Assembly (NCBI RefSeq): GCF_001595645.1
Contig: NZ_LNKT01000045.1
Span: forward strand, 93,472 to 157,471
DNA: 64,000 nucleotides
Direction of reading: 5' to 3'
Source: Sulfurovum riftiae
GTDB lineage: Bacteria > Campylobacterota > Campylobacteria > Campylobacterales > Sulfurovaceae
Positions 8,490 through 16,263 of the stretch are shown here, piece by piece; within the stretch, counting starts at the first letter, position 1, and every line of letters begins with the position of its first letter. The notes under the pieces are model-generated. The model worked only from the letters and a program-made list of their open reading frames with translations. It searched no databases and was not told where the DNA came from. The position numbers and the translations under genes were made by a program.

Positions 8490-9515
8490 CTGGTCAAGAT
8501 GAAGTGTTACTTTGACGATATCTGCATTCACGGATAATGTTTTTTTGATTCCGAGTTGTTCACAGAGGACTTCTACGATGTGCAGGCCGATCCCCAGTCC
8601 ACGTTCACTCTCTTTGTAGAAACGGTCAAAGACTTTTGAAGGCTGTTTGATACCGTAACTTTTGTTTGAAATGACCAGTGTAGTATTGTTTGCATGTATG
8701 CTGATGAAACCGTCCGGGGTATTGTATTTGCAGGCATTGCTTAGAAGATTGTAGAGGATACGGCTAAATGTATGTCTGTCTGTTTTCAGTACAAGGTTAT
8801 CGACATGCACCTGCCATTCCAGATAGTCATACATAGGAACGAAGAAAGCCACCTGTTCATCGATCGCTTCATTGAGTTTGAATTTCTCATTGTCGTGCTT
8901 TGTCTGTTCGAGGTAGGCGTTGAGATTGTTATGCAGCATCGAGATGGTCTTTGTACTGCGCGTGATACTTTCTACCTCTTCATTCTTCGCATCCATCATC
9001 TTGAGATTGATAAGTATGGAAGTGATGGGTGTATTGAGGTCATGAATGATATCTTTAATAAAGGTCTCAAGCAGTTTGAGAGATCTTCTCATGGGACTGA
9101 GTGCATACAGAGAGAAAACCAGAGAGATAATAAGTGCGATGAATGTAAGAAACAGAAACTGGAAAAGTATGGTTTTGCGCAGAGCATTGAGATGCTGCAT
9201 ATAGTGCTGTTTTGGATAGTAGACCTTCAGCATGTCGGTCGAACTTGTAGGCATGGGTACCAGAATATAGAGTGAATTGCGGTCCAGGTAAAGTTCATAG
9301 GGTTTTTTACTTTTTTGTGATGCCACGATATCGATATCGAATCTGTCGTCATCAAAAAAGAAGCTGTAATTCTTCATCTCCAAAAAGAGATTCTCCCTGA
9401 GATGCTCCTCTTCGATCTTTTCATAGTGGTAGAAGATGAAGCCAAGAAGGAGTTCAATAATGAGAAAAAAGAGCATAAAGCTCTTTATGAGAGATTCTTT
9501 TTCAGATAACTTTAT
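8475..9515 (-). CDS. Sensor histidine kinase, partner of 9502-10131 regulator; start codon probably AUA
   Basis: 346 aa if read from ATA at 9515 (333 aa from the first ATG at 9476). Membrane helices at the N-terminus and around residues 115-140 (ATG numbering) frame a periplasmic sensor region of about 85 residues. The H-box reads IKDIIHDLNTPITSILINL, the N-box LYNLLSNACKYN, and G2 ERGLGIGLHIVE. The extended N-terminus KLSEKESLIKSF has no ATG, GTG or TTG. However, AGGAG lies 6 nt before the ATA, while the internal ATG has only a weak AAGAG-like site. It follows the regulator with a short overlap. Confidence 0.88.
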   Translation of the reverse strand: MKLSEKESLIKSFMLFFLIIELLLGFIFYHYEKIEEEHLRENLFLEMKNYSFFFDDDRFDIDIVASQKSKKPYELYLDRNSLYILVPMPTSSTDMLKVYYPKQHYMQHLNALRKTILFQFLFLTFIALIISLVFSLYALSPMRRSLKLLETFIKDIIHDLNTPITSILINLKMMDAKNEEVESITRSTKTISMLHNNLNAYLEQTKHDNEKFKLNEAIDEQVAFFVPMYDYLEWQVHVDNLVLKTDRHTFSRILYNLLSNACKYNTPDGFISIHANNTTLVISNKSYGIKQPSKVFDRFYKESERGLGIGLHIVEVLCEQLGIKKTLSVNADIVKVTLHLDQVTLN

Positions 9516-10131
9516 AACCTACTCCTCTTACATTCTCTATGTCAACCCCCAGACTTTTTTTGAGTTTGGCAATGTTGACACGCAGTGCCAGATCACTCGG
9601 CTTTTCATGCAGCAGAAGGAGTTCCTCCTTGGTGACCGGGTTTGGATGGTTTTTGATAAGCGAGAGAAGGAGATTCTTCTGTACCTCACCCAGGAAAAGC
9701 TGCTCTCCATCTTTGAAGATCTCATCCTTTTGCATATCTATCACAAAATTCCTGAATTTCAGGACCTCTTTGAGTGTACTGGTCTTTGCTTTGATGCGGA
9801 CAAGAAGTTCTTCGGGATCGAAAGGTTTTTTCAGGTAGTCGTCCGCTCCGGCGATAAAACCCCGTGTGATCGATCCGATATCCACCAGTGCGGAGATGAT
9901 GATGGTGGGTGTGAAATCTTCGGCATTGCGGAGCTCACTCAGAAGGTCTATGCCATTGATGAGCGGGACATTGATGTCAAAGAGATAGAGGTCGTAGGGG
10001 GTGTCGTAGCTGAGTTCCATTGCCTCTTCTCCTGTTTTTGCCCAGTCCACGTCATAGCTGTGTTTCTTCAGGTATTTCATCAGCGTTTTTGAGAGGTTGG
10101 GATCGTCCTCAAGCAGAAGAAGTCTAGTCAA
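9502..10131 (-). CDS. OmpR/PhoB-family response regulator (candidate TAACA-box regulator)
   Basis: 209 aa. Receiver with ED at 8-9, phospho-acceptor Asp52 in YLFDINVP, and KKPF switch Lys. The winged-helix domain ends NVRGVGYKVI. I set the start at TTG 10131, which overlaps the TAG stop of the preceding gene and gives the standard N-terminus TRLLLLEDD. The longer upstream frame is only a shadow of that gene. It lies in one minus-strand operon: 10912-11367, 10124-10915, this gene, then the kinase. The operon promoter itself carries the proposed operator, consistent with autoregulation. Confidence 0.92.
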   Translation of the reverse strand: MTRLLLLEDDPNLSKTLMKYLKKHSYDVDWAKTGEEAMELSYDTPYDLYLFDINVPLINGIDLLSELRNAEDFTPTIIISALVDIGSITRGFIAGADDYLKKPFDPEELLVRIKAKTSTLKEVLKFRNFVIDMQKDEIFKDGEQLFLGEVQKNLLLSLIKNHPNPVTKEELLLLHEKPSDLALRVNIAKLKKSLGVDIENVRGVGYKVI

Positions 10132-10915
10132 AATAGGCTCCGATATTGAAAGTGACAATGTGGCTGTATGATATGTCGTCAAATGTGTGCGCATAATTGA
10201 GCGTGGCATAGACCGTTGAGGTGAAACGATAGGAATTGAACCAGGAGAGTGCACGGTAATCACCTGTATCGGGGTAGTAGCTGTTGGCATAGTTGTAGGA
10301 AAGTGCAGTATACCACTGGTCTGTTACGCTGTATCCTGATCCTATCGAGACCGAATGAAAATTCTCGTAATCAATAAGGCTGCTGTCGCCGCTTAGGGTA
10401 TAACTGTAGTAGAAAAAGATATTCTGTTTGTTGTCTGGAAAGTATTCAAAATTTATTGAAGCATAAAAATCATTGTCCTTGTCTCCACTCTCCCGGTCTG
10501 TCAGATCAAATTTGGTACCTACCGAAAAACGTGTGCGGGTATTCTCCTTGATGTAGGTATACCCGGCTGTCAGATAGAGGTTGTTCTCCTCAACATCATT
10601 GGAGAGGTTGGTGACATAGTAGTTGCTGTTCGAAATGGAGAAGTTCCATCTGTCTATCATATAGTTGGCATAAATATTGAGGTTGCTGACAGGATCATCG
10701 ATCTGGTTAAAACTGACGTCGCTTCCTATTTGAAAAATGATCTTTCCCGGAAATACTTTGTCAAGGGGGCAGCCCCGTTCATCTACCAACTCATCAAAGG
10801 GGGTGTTGAGACAGTGGTCTATGCTATCATCTACTCCGTCGAGATCGTTATCGACATAGGCGAAGAGCAGTACACTCATCACAAAAAAGAGAAGCTGATA
10901 ACGCCAAAATATCAC
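10124..10915 (-). CDS. Outer-membrane beta-barrel protein with Ca-binding type-3 repeat
   Basis: 263 aa. Signal peptide, then a DNDLDGVDDSIDHC segment (the Asp-rich thrombospondin type 3/OmpA linker pattern, with Cys pair C-x..-C near 35-50). About 200 residues of alternating aromatic/polar strands follow, ending in FNIGAYFD, typical of an outer-membrane barrel. The start is GTG, in a GTGA overlap with the upstream gene. It is co-transcribed with a regulator and kinase, so it may act as an envelope sensor or porin in the same response. No closer family was recognised. Confidence 0.75.
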   Translation of the reverse strand: MIFWRYQLLFFVMSVLLFAYVDNDLDGVDDSIDHCLNTPFDELVDERGCPLDKVFPGKIIFQIGSDVSFNQIDDPVSNLNIYANYMIDRWNFSISNSNYYVTNLSNDVEENNLYLTAGYTYIKENTRTRFSVGTKFDLTDRESGDKDNDFYASINFEYFPDNKQNIFFYYSYTLSGDSSLIDYENFHSVSIGSGYSVTDQWYTALSYNYANSYYPDTGDYRALSWFNSYRFTSTVYATLNYAHTFDDISYSHIVTFNIGAYFD

Positions 10916-11367
10916 TTACGTCCTCCTGGCTGTCCGAAATGCTGGGGAGAAGAGGGTATCTGTTGTGAGGGATGCCCCTGTTGTTGAAGCTGCTGTGACG
11001 GTATTGTGTTGGGAATGGCACCTGGTGGCTGCATGTTCGATGATGGCTGATGTACCGATGTCTGGTCTGTATGCAGGGAAGAACCCATCTTCTGCTTACG
11101 CATGCCTTGGCCATGGTTTTGCATACCGTGGTTCTTCCCGGCAAAACTTTTCTGCAGGTCCAGCATTACTCTGCGACGTGTCTCCTGGTTCATAGAACGA
11201 AGTTTAACCTTGAGTGCGTTCATCGCCTTGCGCCGTGCATCACCCTTGCTTTGTTTAACTTCCTGCACAAGGTTTTGCAGTATCTGCTTGTCAGATATCT
11301 TCGTTTTGGCATTCAAAACAGAAACAGTTAAAAATAGTGACAGGATCAAACTAAATAGTTGTTTCAT
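10912..11367 (-). CDS. Secreted Gln/His/Met-rich protein, first gene of two-component operon
   Basis: 151 aa from the ATG at 11367 (AAGGAG 8 nt upstream). An upstream in-frame ATG at 11385 lacks such a site. Signal peptide (KQLFSLILSLFLTVSVLNA), then a helical basic region (residues ~20-80) and a low-complexity tail rich in Gln, Pro, His and Met. The helical part, with repeated Arg/Met, recalls periplasmic Spy/CpxP-like stress proteins, but there is no clear LTxxQ motif. A periplasmic metal- or stress-sensing role is inference from its place at the head of the operon. Confidence 0.72.
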   Translation of the reverse strand: MKQLFSLILSLFLTVSVLNAKTKISDKQILQNLVQEVKQSKGDARRKAMNALKVKLRSMNQETRRRVMLDLQKSFAGKNHGMQNHGQGMRKQKMGSSLHTDQTSVHQPSSNMQPPGAIPNTIPSQQLQQQGHPSQQIPSSPQHFGQPGGRK

Positions 11368-11388
11368 AAAATACTCCTTCGCCATTAT

Positions 11389-11418
11389 AGTATAAAAAAT
11401 TTGTTAGCTGATTGTTAC
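11389..11418 (-). promoter_or_regulatory. 11-bp direct-repeat operator and -10 box for two-component operon
   Basis: On the minus strand GTAACA-N5-CTAACA (11418 to 11402) is followed by TATACT (11394-11389), with TATAAT overlapping just beyond. It drives the operon that encodes the regulator, so autoregulation is implied. The same 86 bp gap also serves the divergent pit gene. Confidence 0.6.
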
Positions 11419-11458
11419 TTTGTGGAGCTTCCTGGCGAGATAGTTTAGATATCCATAG

Positions 11459-11464
11459 TATAAT
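11459..11464 (+). promoter_or_regulatory. -10 box of pit, possible leaderless transcript
   Basis: TATAAT ends 6 bp before the ATG at 11471, so a transcript from it would begin at or next to the start codon. No Shine-Dalgarno sequence is visible. Confidence 0.4.
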
Positions 11465-11470
11465 GCCAGT

Positions 11471-12514
11471 ATGGAACTTACGACCGTGCTGCTGCTCTTG
11501 ACGATTGCTTCTGTTTTTGTGTTTGACTTCACGAACGGTTTTCATGATGCTGCCGATATGGTGGCGACGGCTATTGCCTCCAGAGCAATGACAAGTGCCA
11601 CGGCGATCGTCATCGTTACAGTGTTCACTTTTTTGGGTCCCTTGACCGTGGGTCTTGCCGTGGCAGATACCATCGGTACCTTTGTGGATATAACCGATAC
11701 GACGGTGATGCACGGACAGGCACTCATCATTGCAGCCCTCTTTGCTGCGATAACTTATAATCTCATCACCTGGAAGCTCGGTCTTCCTTCATCCTCCTCG
11801 AATTCGCTGGCAGGGGGTCTGGTAGGTGCAGGACTCTTCGTGGTGGGAGCTTCGCATATCAACTGGGGTGTTTATGCTCTGCAGGAGGGGCATTTGGAGG
11901 GGATGATGAAGGTCGTTGCAGGCCTCTTTGCTTCTCCCTTTTTGGGTTTTGTTATCGGATTCCTCATTATGAAACTGATCTTTTTCATCTTTAAACGCTT
12001 TACCGTGAAAATACGCCCGCTCTTTGTCGTTTTCCAGTATTTTTCCGTGGCATGGCTCGGTTTTTCCCATGGCGCCAACGATGCCCAGAAAGGGATGGCT
12101 ATCATCGGGATGATGCTTCTGGCTTCGGGAGAGACACAGCATTTTTTCATTCCCTTGTGGGTGGTCATTCTCTGTACGAGTGCGATCACGTTGGGGACAA
12201 TGTTCGGCGGGTGGAGCATCATCAAGACATTGGGCTTTGAACTCTACCGTATACGCCTCATTCACTCTGTGGCCAATCAGATAGGGGCAGCACTTGTCAA
12301 TACGCTGGCAACCAGCATCGGTGCACCGACGTCGACCACACAGGTCGTTACCGCAACGCTGCTTGGAAACGGTGCTGCAGAGAAGCCTTCCCATGTTGCC
12401 TGGGGGAGGGCGGGGCAGATCATTCTGGGATGGTTCGTGAACGTACCCGTCTCTATGATGTTCGGTGCTTTATATTCGTATCTGCTTATCAATTTACTGG
12501 GAGTATTATCATGA
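11471..12514 (+). CDS. pit: Inorganic phosphate transporter, PiT family
   Basis: 347 aa polytopic protein with the duplicated PiT signature: DFTNGFHDAAD near residue 20, and GFSHGANDAQKGM near 195. It imports phosphate as a metal-phosphate complex with protons. It overlaps the DUF47 gene by ATGA, the usual pairing of Pit with a PhoU-like partner. PiT proteins can also carry divalent metals with phosphate, which is a possible but unproven link to the metal-related neighbours. Confidence 0.94.
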   Translation: MELTTVLLLLTIASVFVFDFTNGFHDAADMVATAIASRAMTSATAIVIVTVFTFLGPLTVGLAVADTIGTFVDITDTTVMHGQALIIAALFAAITYNLITWKLGLPSSSSNSLAGGLVGAGLFVVGASHINWGVYALQEGHLEGMMKVVAGLFASPFLGFVIGFLIMKLIFFIFKRFTVKIRPLFVVFQYFSVAWLGFSHGANDAQKGMAIIGMMLLASGETQHFFIPLWVVILCTSAITLGTMFGGWSIIKTLGFELYRIRLIHSVANQIGAALVNTLATSIGAPTSTTQVVTATLLGNGAAEKPSHVAWGRAGQIILGWFVNVPVSMMFGALYSYLLINLLGVLS

Positions 12515-13137
12515 CCTCATTCATCAAAAAATTCATTCTGCCCAAAGAGGTGGATTTCATCTCTGCTCTTCTGGAGCATTCTATTGTGATTGACAGTATC
12601 GTCAATGCGCTCTATCTCTGTTTCATTGATGCCAAAGAGGAACGTTGTCAGGATATTCTGGCCAATGAAGATCAGGCGCAAAGTATCAAAGAGAAGAATA
12701 TGGGAGAACTGCTCAATACGTTCATCACACCCATCGACAGGGAATCGATTTACCGGGTGATTACCCAGCTTGACTGGATCGCGGTCAGTATCAGACACTT
12801 TGTATTGGAAGCAAAGGCCTATAAGATATGCAGCCTTGATGACGGCTATACCGAGATCATCGGGTGTATTCAGCAGCAATCCAAAAGTCTCAATCTCGGG
12901 TTTCAGCACTTGAAAGATACTGATGCCCTTGTTGTGGCGAAGAATACCCAGGATGTCAGAGACGGATATGAGGCGCTTATAGAGATATATATTGCGAAAA
13001 TGGCCGAACTTGCCGACAGCAGTGATGTACGGGAGATGTTCATACAAAAAGAGCTGCTTTCCCAGCTCAAAGAGATCAGTAAACGTATGCAGGTGTGTGC
13101 AAACTCCCTTGAAGATATTGTTGTCAAGATGAGTTGA
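12511..13137 (+). CDS. DUF47 / PhoU-like Pit accessory protein
   Basis: 208 aa, all-helical, soluble. N-terminal FIKKFILPKEVDFISALLEHS and later KRMQVCANSLEDIVVKMS fit the DUF47 (PhoU-like) family that pairs with Pit and is thought to modulate transport. The start ATG overlaps the pit stop (ATGA). A longer frame beginning at 12430 reads through pit and is rejected. Confidence 0.88.
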   Translation: MTSFIKKFILPKEVDFISALLEHSIVIDSIVNALYLCFIDAKEERCQDILANEDQAQSIKEKNMGELLNTFITPIDRESIYRVITQLDWIAVSIRHFVLEAKAYKICSLDDGYTEIIGCIQQQSKSLNLGFQHLKDTDALVVAKNTQDVRDGYEALIEIYIAKMAELADSSDVREMFIQKELLSQLKEISKRMQVCANSLEDIVVKMS

Positions 13138-13143
13138 TTCAGA

Positions 13144-13173
13144 TTAACCATTATTTACCAACTATTTGATACA
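13144..13173 (+). promoter_or_regulatory. Degenerate 11-bp direct repeat before tonB
   Basis: TTAACC-N5-TTACCA (13144-13160) has the right spacing but is degenerate, with GATACA at 13168-13173 as a possible -10. A weak candidate for the same operator seen before the copper receptor. Confidence 0.3.
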
Positions 13174-13218
13174 CTTCAGCTTTCTTGCGAAGTATTCCAA
13201 AAAATAAAAAGGAAAGTT

Positions 13219-13929
13219 GTGGTCAAACATCGGCATCTGATATCCTTTTTGCTTACCACACTTCTGTATGCCATGCTTTTTGGAAGTTATTTTTACCTGA
13301 TGACCACCTACATTCTCGATGACCGGCAGGCACAGGACAGTGCCATCCAACTTTCCCTTACCGAATTCGTTCCCGAAGTGCTACCTGCAGCAGAAGAGCC
13401 GGAAGAAGAGGAGGTTGTCGAAGAGGAGCCTGAACCGGAACCTGAGCCGATTGTCAAAGAGGAACCGGTCGTTGAAGAGGTCATTCCCGAACCTGTTCCT
13501 CCCAAAGTCATCCCCAAACCGATCGTAAAAAAACCGGAGGTCAAAAAGAAGAAAAAGCCCAAAAAGAAAAAAAAGAAAAAAGTCAAAAAACGTTCGGCGG
13601 TCAGTACGAGCAGGGGAATCAAGCGGCAGGGAAGCGGTCATGCCAGCACAGCACAGAAGAACCGTTTTTTGGCTACGGTAAGACAGCGGATCAACAGGAA
13701 CAAAAGCTATCCGCGTATTGCCAAAAAGCGTGGGATGCAGGGCTCCGTGAAAGTACGATTCACCATTCTGCGCAACGGGAATGTCGGCCATATCTCCATC
13801 AGCGGTCCGAAAGTGTTCCATTCTTCGGCCCGAAAGGCCATCAAGAAGTCATTTCCGATCAGTACGAAAAATGTACCGGTCTCTTTGCCCAAAACAGTCA
13901 ATTTGACACTGAGGTATCAGCTCAGATAA
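13219..13929 (+). CDS. tonB: TonB family energy-transducing protein
   Basis: 236 aa. One N-terminal membrane anchor (residues ~8-30), a long Glu/Pro-rich then Lys-rich periplasmic linker (about 50-125), and a C-terminal TonB domain (about 150-236: YPRIAKKRGMQGSVKVRFTI). It transmits proton-motive energy to outer-membrane receptors. The start is GTG at 13219 with AAGGAAAG upstream. ExbB/ExbD are not adjacent. The next gene is a TonB-dependent copper receptor, its likely client. The A-rich Lys codon run (13540-13590) could be slippage-prone. Confidence 0.9.
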   Translation: MVKHRHLISFLLTTLLYAMLFGSYFYLMTTYILDDRQAQDSAIQLSLTEFVPEVLPAAEEPEEEEVVEEEPEPEPEPIVKEEPVVEEVIPEPVPPKVIPKPIVKKPEVKKKKKPKKKKKKKVKKRSAVSTSRGIKRQGSGHASTAQKNRFLATVRQRINRNKSYPRIAKKRGMQGSVKVRFTILRNGNVGHISISGPKVFHSSARKAIKKSFPISTKNVPVSLPKTVNLTLRYQLR

Positions 13930-13975
13930 ATAAAAAAGAGCATTTTTCACCTCTTCTCTTATAAAAATCATAAAC

Positions 13976-14010
13976 TTAACAGAGAATTAACAGTAGCATG
14001 CAACAATACT
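13976..14010 (+). promoter_or_regulatory. 11-bp direct-repeat operator before copper receptor gene
   Basis: TTAACA-N5-TTAACA at 13976-13992, then a weak -10 (AACAAT at 14002 or AATACT at 14005-14010). It has the same orientation toward its gene as the copies before 6986, 8425, 11367 and 27206. Confidence 0.6.
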
Positions 14011-14035
14011 CCAAAACAATTTTGGAGGAGTTACA

Positions 14036-16048
14036 ATGAAGAATGGGATTTATCTCTCTATAGTCTGTGCCGTGTCACTGTACGCAGCAGAAGCAGAACT
14101 GGGAACGATCGATGTAGAAGCCAAAGTCGATACGGAAGTGGTCAAGGATGTACATGGGGAAGATATAAGGTCAGCGGATGTTGCTGATGCCTTGATGAAG
14201 CAATCACCTTCTGTGACACTGGTGCGAAGAAGCGGGATCGCGAACGACATTATCGTCAGAGGGCAGAAAAAGGATAACATCAATGTAACGATAGACGGGG
14301 CGAAGATCTATGGGGCATGCCCGAACAGAATGGATCCTCCCATTTCCCATGTTCTGGCAAACAATATTGACTATATTACTATAGATGACGGCCCTTATGA
14401 TGTGGAAAATTTCGGTGCTTTGAGTGCGAATGTGGATGTTGAAACGCTGAAGCCTACCAAGGAATTCCATGGGGATGTGAATTTGAACTTCGGAAGTTGG
14501 GACTATAAAAAAGCTTCAGCGATGGTCAGCGGCGGTACAGACCGTATCCGGTTTCTTTTAAGTGCTTCTGCAGAGCGCGGAGGACAGTATGAAGACGGAG
14601 AGGGGAATGATTTTGCACAGCAGATCGATAACTATATTGCCGATAATCTGAATGGCGACCCTGTACATGACAAAAAACTGAAAGCACAGGCATTTCTGCC
14701 CCAATATCGCGATATGGATGCCTTTACCAAAAAAACCGTTCTGGCAAAAGTGTTCTGGGATATCACGGACAACCAGCAGCTTCAACTGAGCTATACCGGA
14801 AACAGAAGTGATGATGTCCTTTACCCTACTACACCGATGGATGCGCTTTATGACGACTCCAATATCTACAATGCAAAGTATACGCTTAAAGATCTGGGAC
14901 GTTACTCCAAAGTGCTTGATATCCAGCTTTATAAATCGGATGTGGATCATCCTATGAGCAATATCTACAGAAAAGCTTCAAAGATGATGCCAATGAAGAA
15001 CTGGCTTACCACAGACACCCAGGGTGCAAGGATCAAGAATGAGTTCGATCTCGATAACCACGAGCTGACTGTCGGTCTGGATTACAGTTTACGTAACTGG
15101 GATGGTGCCTATTATGGGAAGAACGATATGTATAAGGGGGTGAGTATCCCGGATGTCGATACGGAGAATATTGCATTTTTCGCCAAAGACAAAATACATT
15201 TTGACAAGTTCGAGGTCGATCTTGGATTGAGGTATGACGATACATCGGTAGAACCGGGACTGGGCAATCTGCCGAGCAATGACTACAATGCATTGAACGG
15301 AAATATCCTTTTGACCTATCTTGTGGATGAAAATACGAAACTGTATGGAGGCGTGGGTCATTCTTCAAGAGTACCGGACGGGCGTGAACTTTACTTTCAA
15401 AAAGCTGGGAAAGTGCTGGGAACCCCTACGCTCGATCTTGTGACCAATACGGAATTTGACATTGGTGCAGAGACCCAGTTCGAAGATGCGACATTGAAAG
15501 CCAAATTCTTTTACAGTGACCTGGGTGACTTCATTTTCTACAATGCGAACAAGATGATCAACCGCTTTGAAAACATGGATGCGACCCTATATGGTTTTGA
15601 AGTGAGCGGAACGTATGTGATGACAGAAACGATATATCTGGATGGTGCAGTTTCTTACCAGAGAGGGGAAAAAGACTATCCTCTAAGCGGACAGAGCGGT
15701 ACGAATATGCCTGAGATCCCGCCAATGAAACTGATCGCAGGGATCAACTTCGAAGAGACCGATAACTATCTGCTACGTGCCGAAGTCGTTGCTGCAAGTG
15801 CATGGGATGAGTATGATACAGATAATGGTGAACAGTATCTGTCTGGGTATGGAGTGGTCAATCTCAAAGGAAGCAAGACTTTCGCTGATCATTTCGAGGT
15901 CACTGTCGGGATCGACAACCTGTTTGACAAAACCTATGCCGTTTCAAATACCTATGAGGATCTGACACTGATCTCTGGTGGAGGAGAAGTGATGCTCATG
16001 AACGAACCAGGACGTTACGTCTATACGAATCTTAGATATAAATTCTAA
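14036..16048 (+). CDS. nosA: TonB-dependent copper receptor, NosA/OprC type
   Basis: 670 aa outer-membrane receptor. Signal peptide (~1-18), a likely TonB box ELGTIDVEA just after it, plug domain with IIVRGQKKDNINVTIDGAKI, and a 22-strand-size barrel ending in YTNLRYKF. The plug has ACPNRMDPPISHV, the Cys/Met/His motif of the NosA/OprC copper receptors. NosA was first described in Pseudomonas stutzeri as needed for N2O reductase copper supply, which fits its place directly upstream of nosZ. TonB precedes it and a hairpin follows it. The gene name is by motif and context. Confidence 0.85.
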   Translation: MKNGIYLSIVCAVSLYAAEAELGTIDVEAKVDTEVVKDVHGEDIRSADVADALMKQSPSVTLVRRSGIANDIIVRGQKKDNINVTIDGAKIYGACPNRMDPPISHVLANNIDYITIDDGPYDVENFGALSANVDVETLKPTKEFHGDVNLNFGSWDYKKASAMVSGGTDRIRFLLSASAERGGQYEDGEGNDFAQQIDNYIADNLNGDPVHDKKLKAQAFLPQYRDMDAFTKKTVLAKVFWDITDNQQLQLSYTGNRSDDVLYPTTPMDALYDDSNIYNAKYTLKDLGRYSKVLDIQLYKSDVDHPMSNIYRKASKMMPMKNWLTTDTQGARIKNEFDLDNHELTVGLDYSLRNWDGAYYGKNDMYKGVSIPDVDTENIAFFAKDKIHFDKFEVDLGLRYDDTSVEPGLGNLPSNDYNALNGNILLTYLVDENTKLYGGVGHSSRVPDGRELYFQKAGKVLGTPTLDLVTNTEFDIGAETQFEDATLKAKFFYSDLGDFIFYNANKMINRFENMDATLYGFEVSGTYVMTETIYLDGAVSYQRGEKDYPLSGQSGTNMPEIPPMKLIAGINFEETDNYLLRAEVVAASAWDEYDTDNGEQYLSGYGVVNLKGSKTFADHFEVTVGIDNLFDKTYAVSNTYEDLTLISGGGEVMLMNEPGRYVYTNLRYKF

Positions 16049-16061
16049 ATAAAATCTTTTT

Positions 16062-16083
16062 CATAAGACATCTTTGTCTTATG
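16062..16083 (+). terminator. Hairpin after copper receptor gene
   Basis: The stem CATAAGACA/TGTCTTATG with loop TCTT begins 14 bp after the stop and is flanked by TTTT and AAAA, so the stem can extend. Probable terminator separating nosA from nosZ. Confidence 0.55.
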
Positions 16084-16143
16084 GAAAATTTCTCTTATCT
16101 TCAAACCTCACTAAGTACATAAACCTTTTCAAATCGACACAAT

Positions 16144-16160
16144 TGTTAAATTAGTGTTAA
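16144..16160 (+). promoter_or_regulatory. 11-bp direct repeat upstream of nosZ (reverse orientation)
   Basis: TGTTAA-N5-TGTTAA. Its reverse complement is nearly identical to the box before the NosL-like gene at 27206. It lies upstream of the FNR-type site and opposite in orientation to the other copies, centred about 62 bp before the inferred transcription start. Confidence 0.55.
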
Positions 16161-16164
16161 ATTC

Positions 16165-16207
16165 TTGACACAAGTCAATTATATTTATCATAATAATAAG
16201 ATATAAT
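16165..16207 (+). promoter_or_regulatory. nosZ promoter with FNR/CRP-type palindrome
   Basis: TTGAC-ACAA-GTCAA (16165-16178) is centred 30.5 bp before TATAAT (16202-16207). That places the palindrome near -41.5/-42.5, the class II activator position of FNR-family proteins. The regulator is not in this window. AGGAGG precedes the ATG at 16264. Confidence 0.75.
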
Positions 16208-16263
16208 CAAGGTATGGGCAATAGTACCAATGTATTATTGACTAAAATCTTTAGGAGGAAAAA

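Noticed and set aside
10132-10290. Longer frame for the regulator at 9502
   Set aside because: The extra 53 residues are a shadow of the outer-membrane protein gene and precede the normal receiver start.
12430-12510. Longer frame for the DUF47 protein
   Set aside because: It reads antiphase through the end of pit. The ATGA overlap start at 12511 gives the full family N-terminus.
13308-13622. Antisense frame rich in Ser/Gly/Phe opposite tonB
   Set aside because: It is the complement of the repetitive Pro/Glu/Lys codons of the TonB linker and has no RBS.
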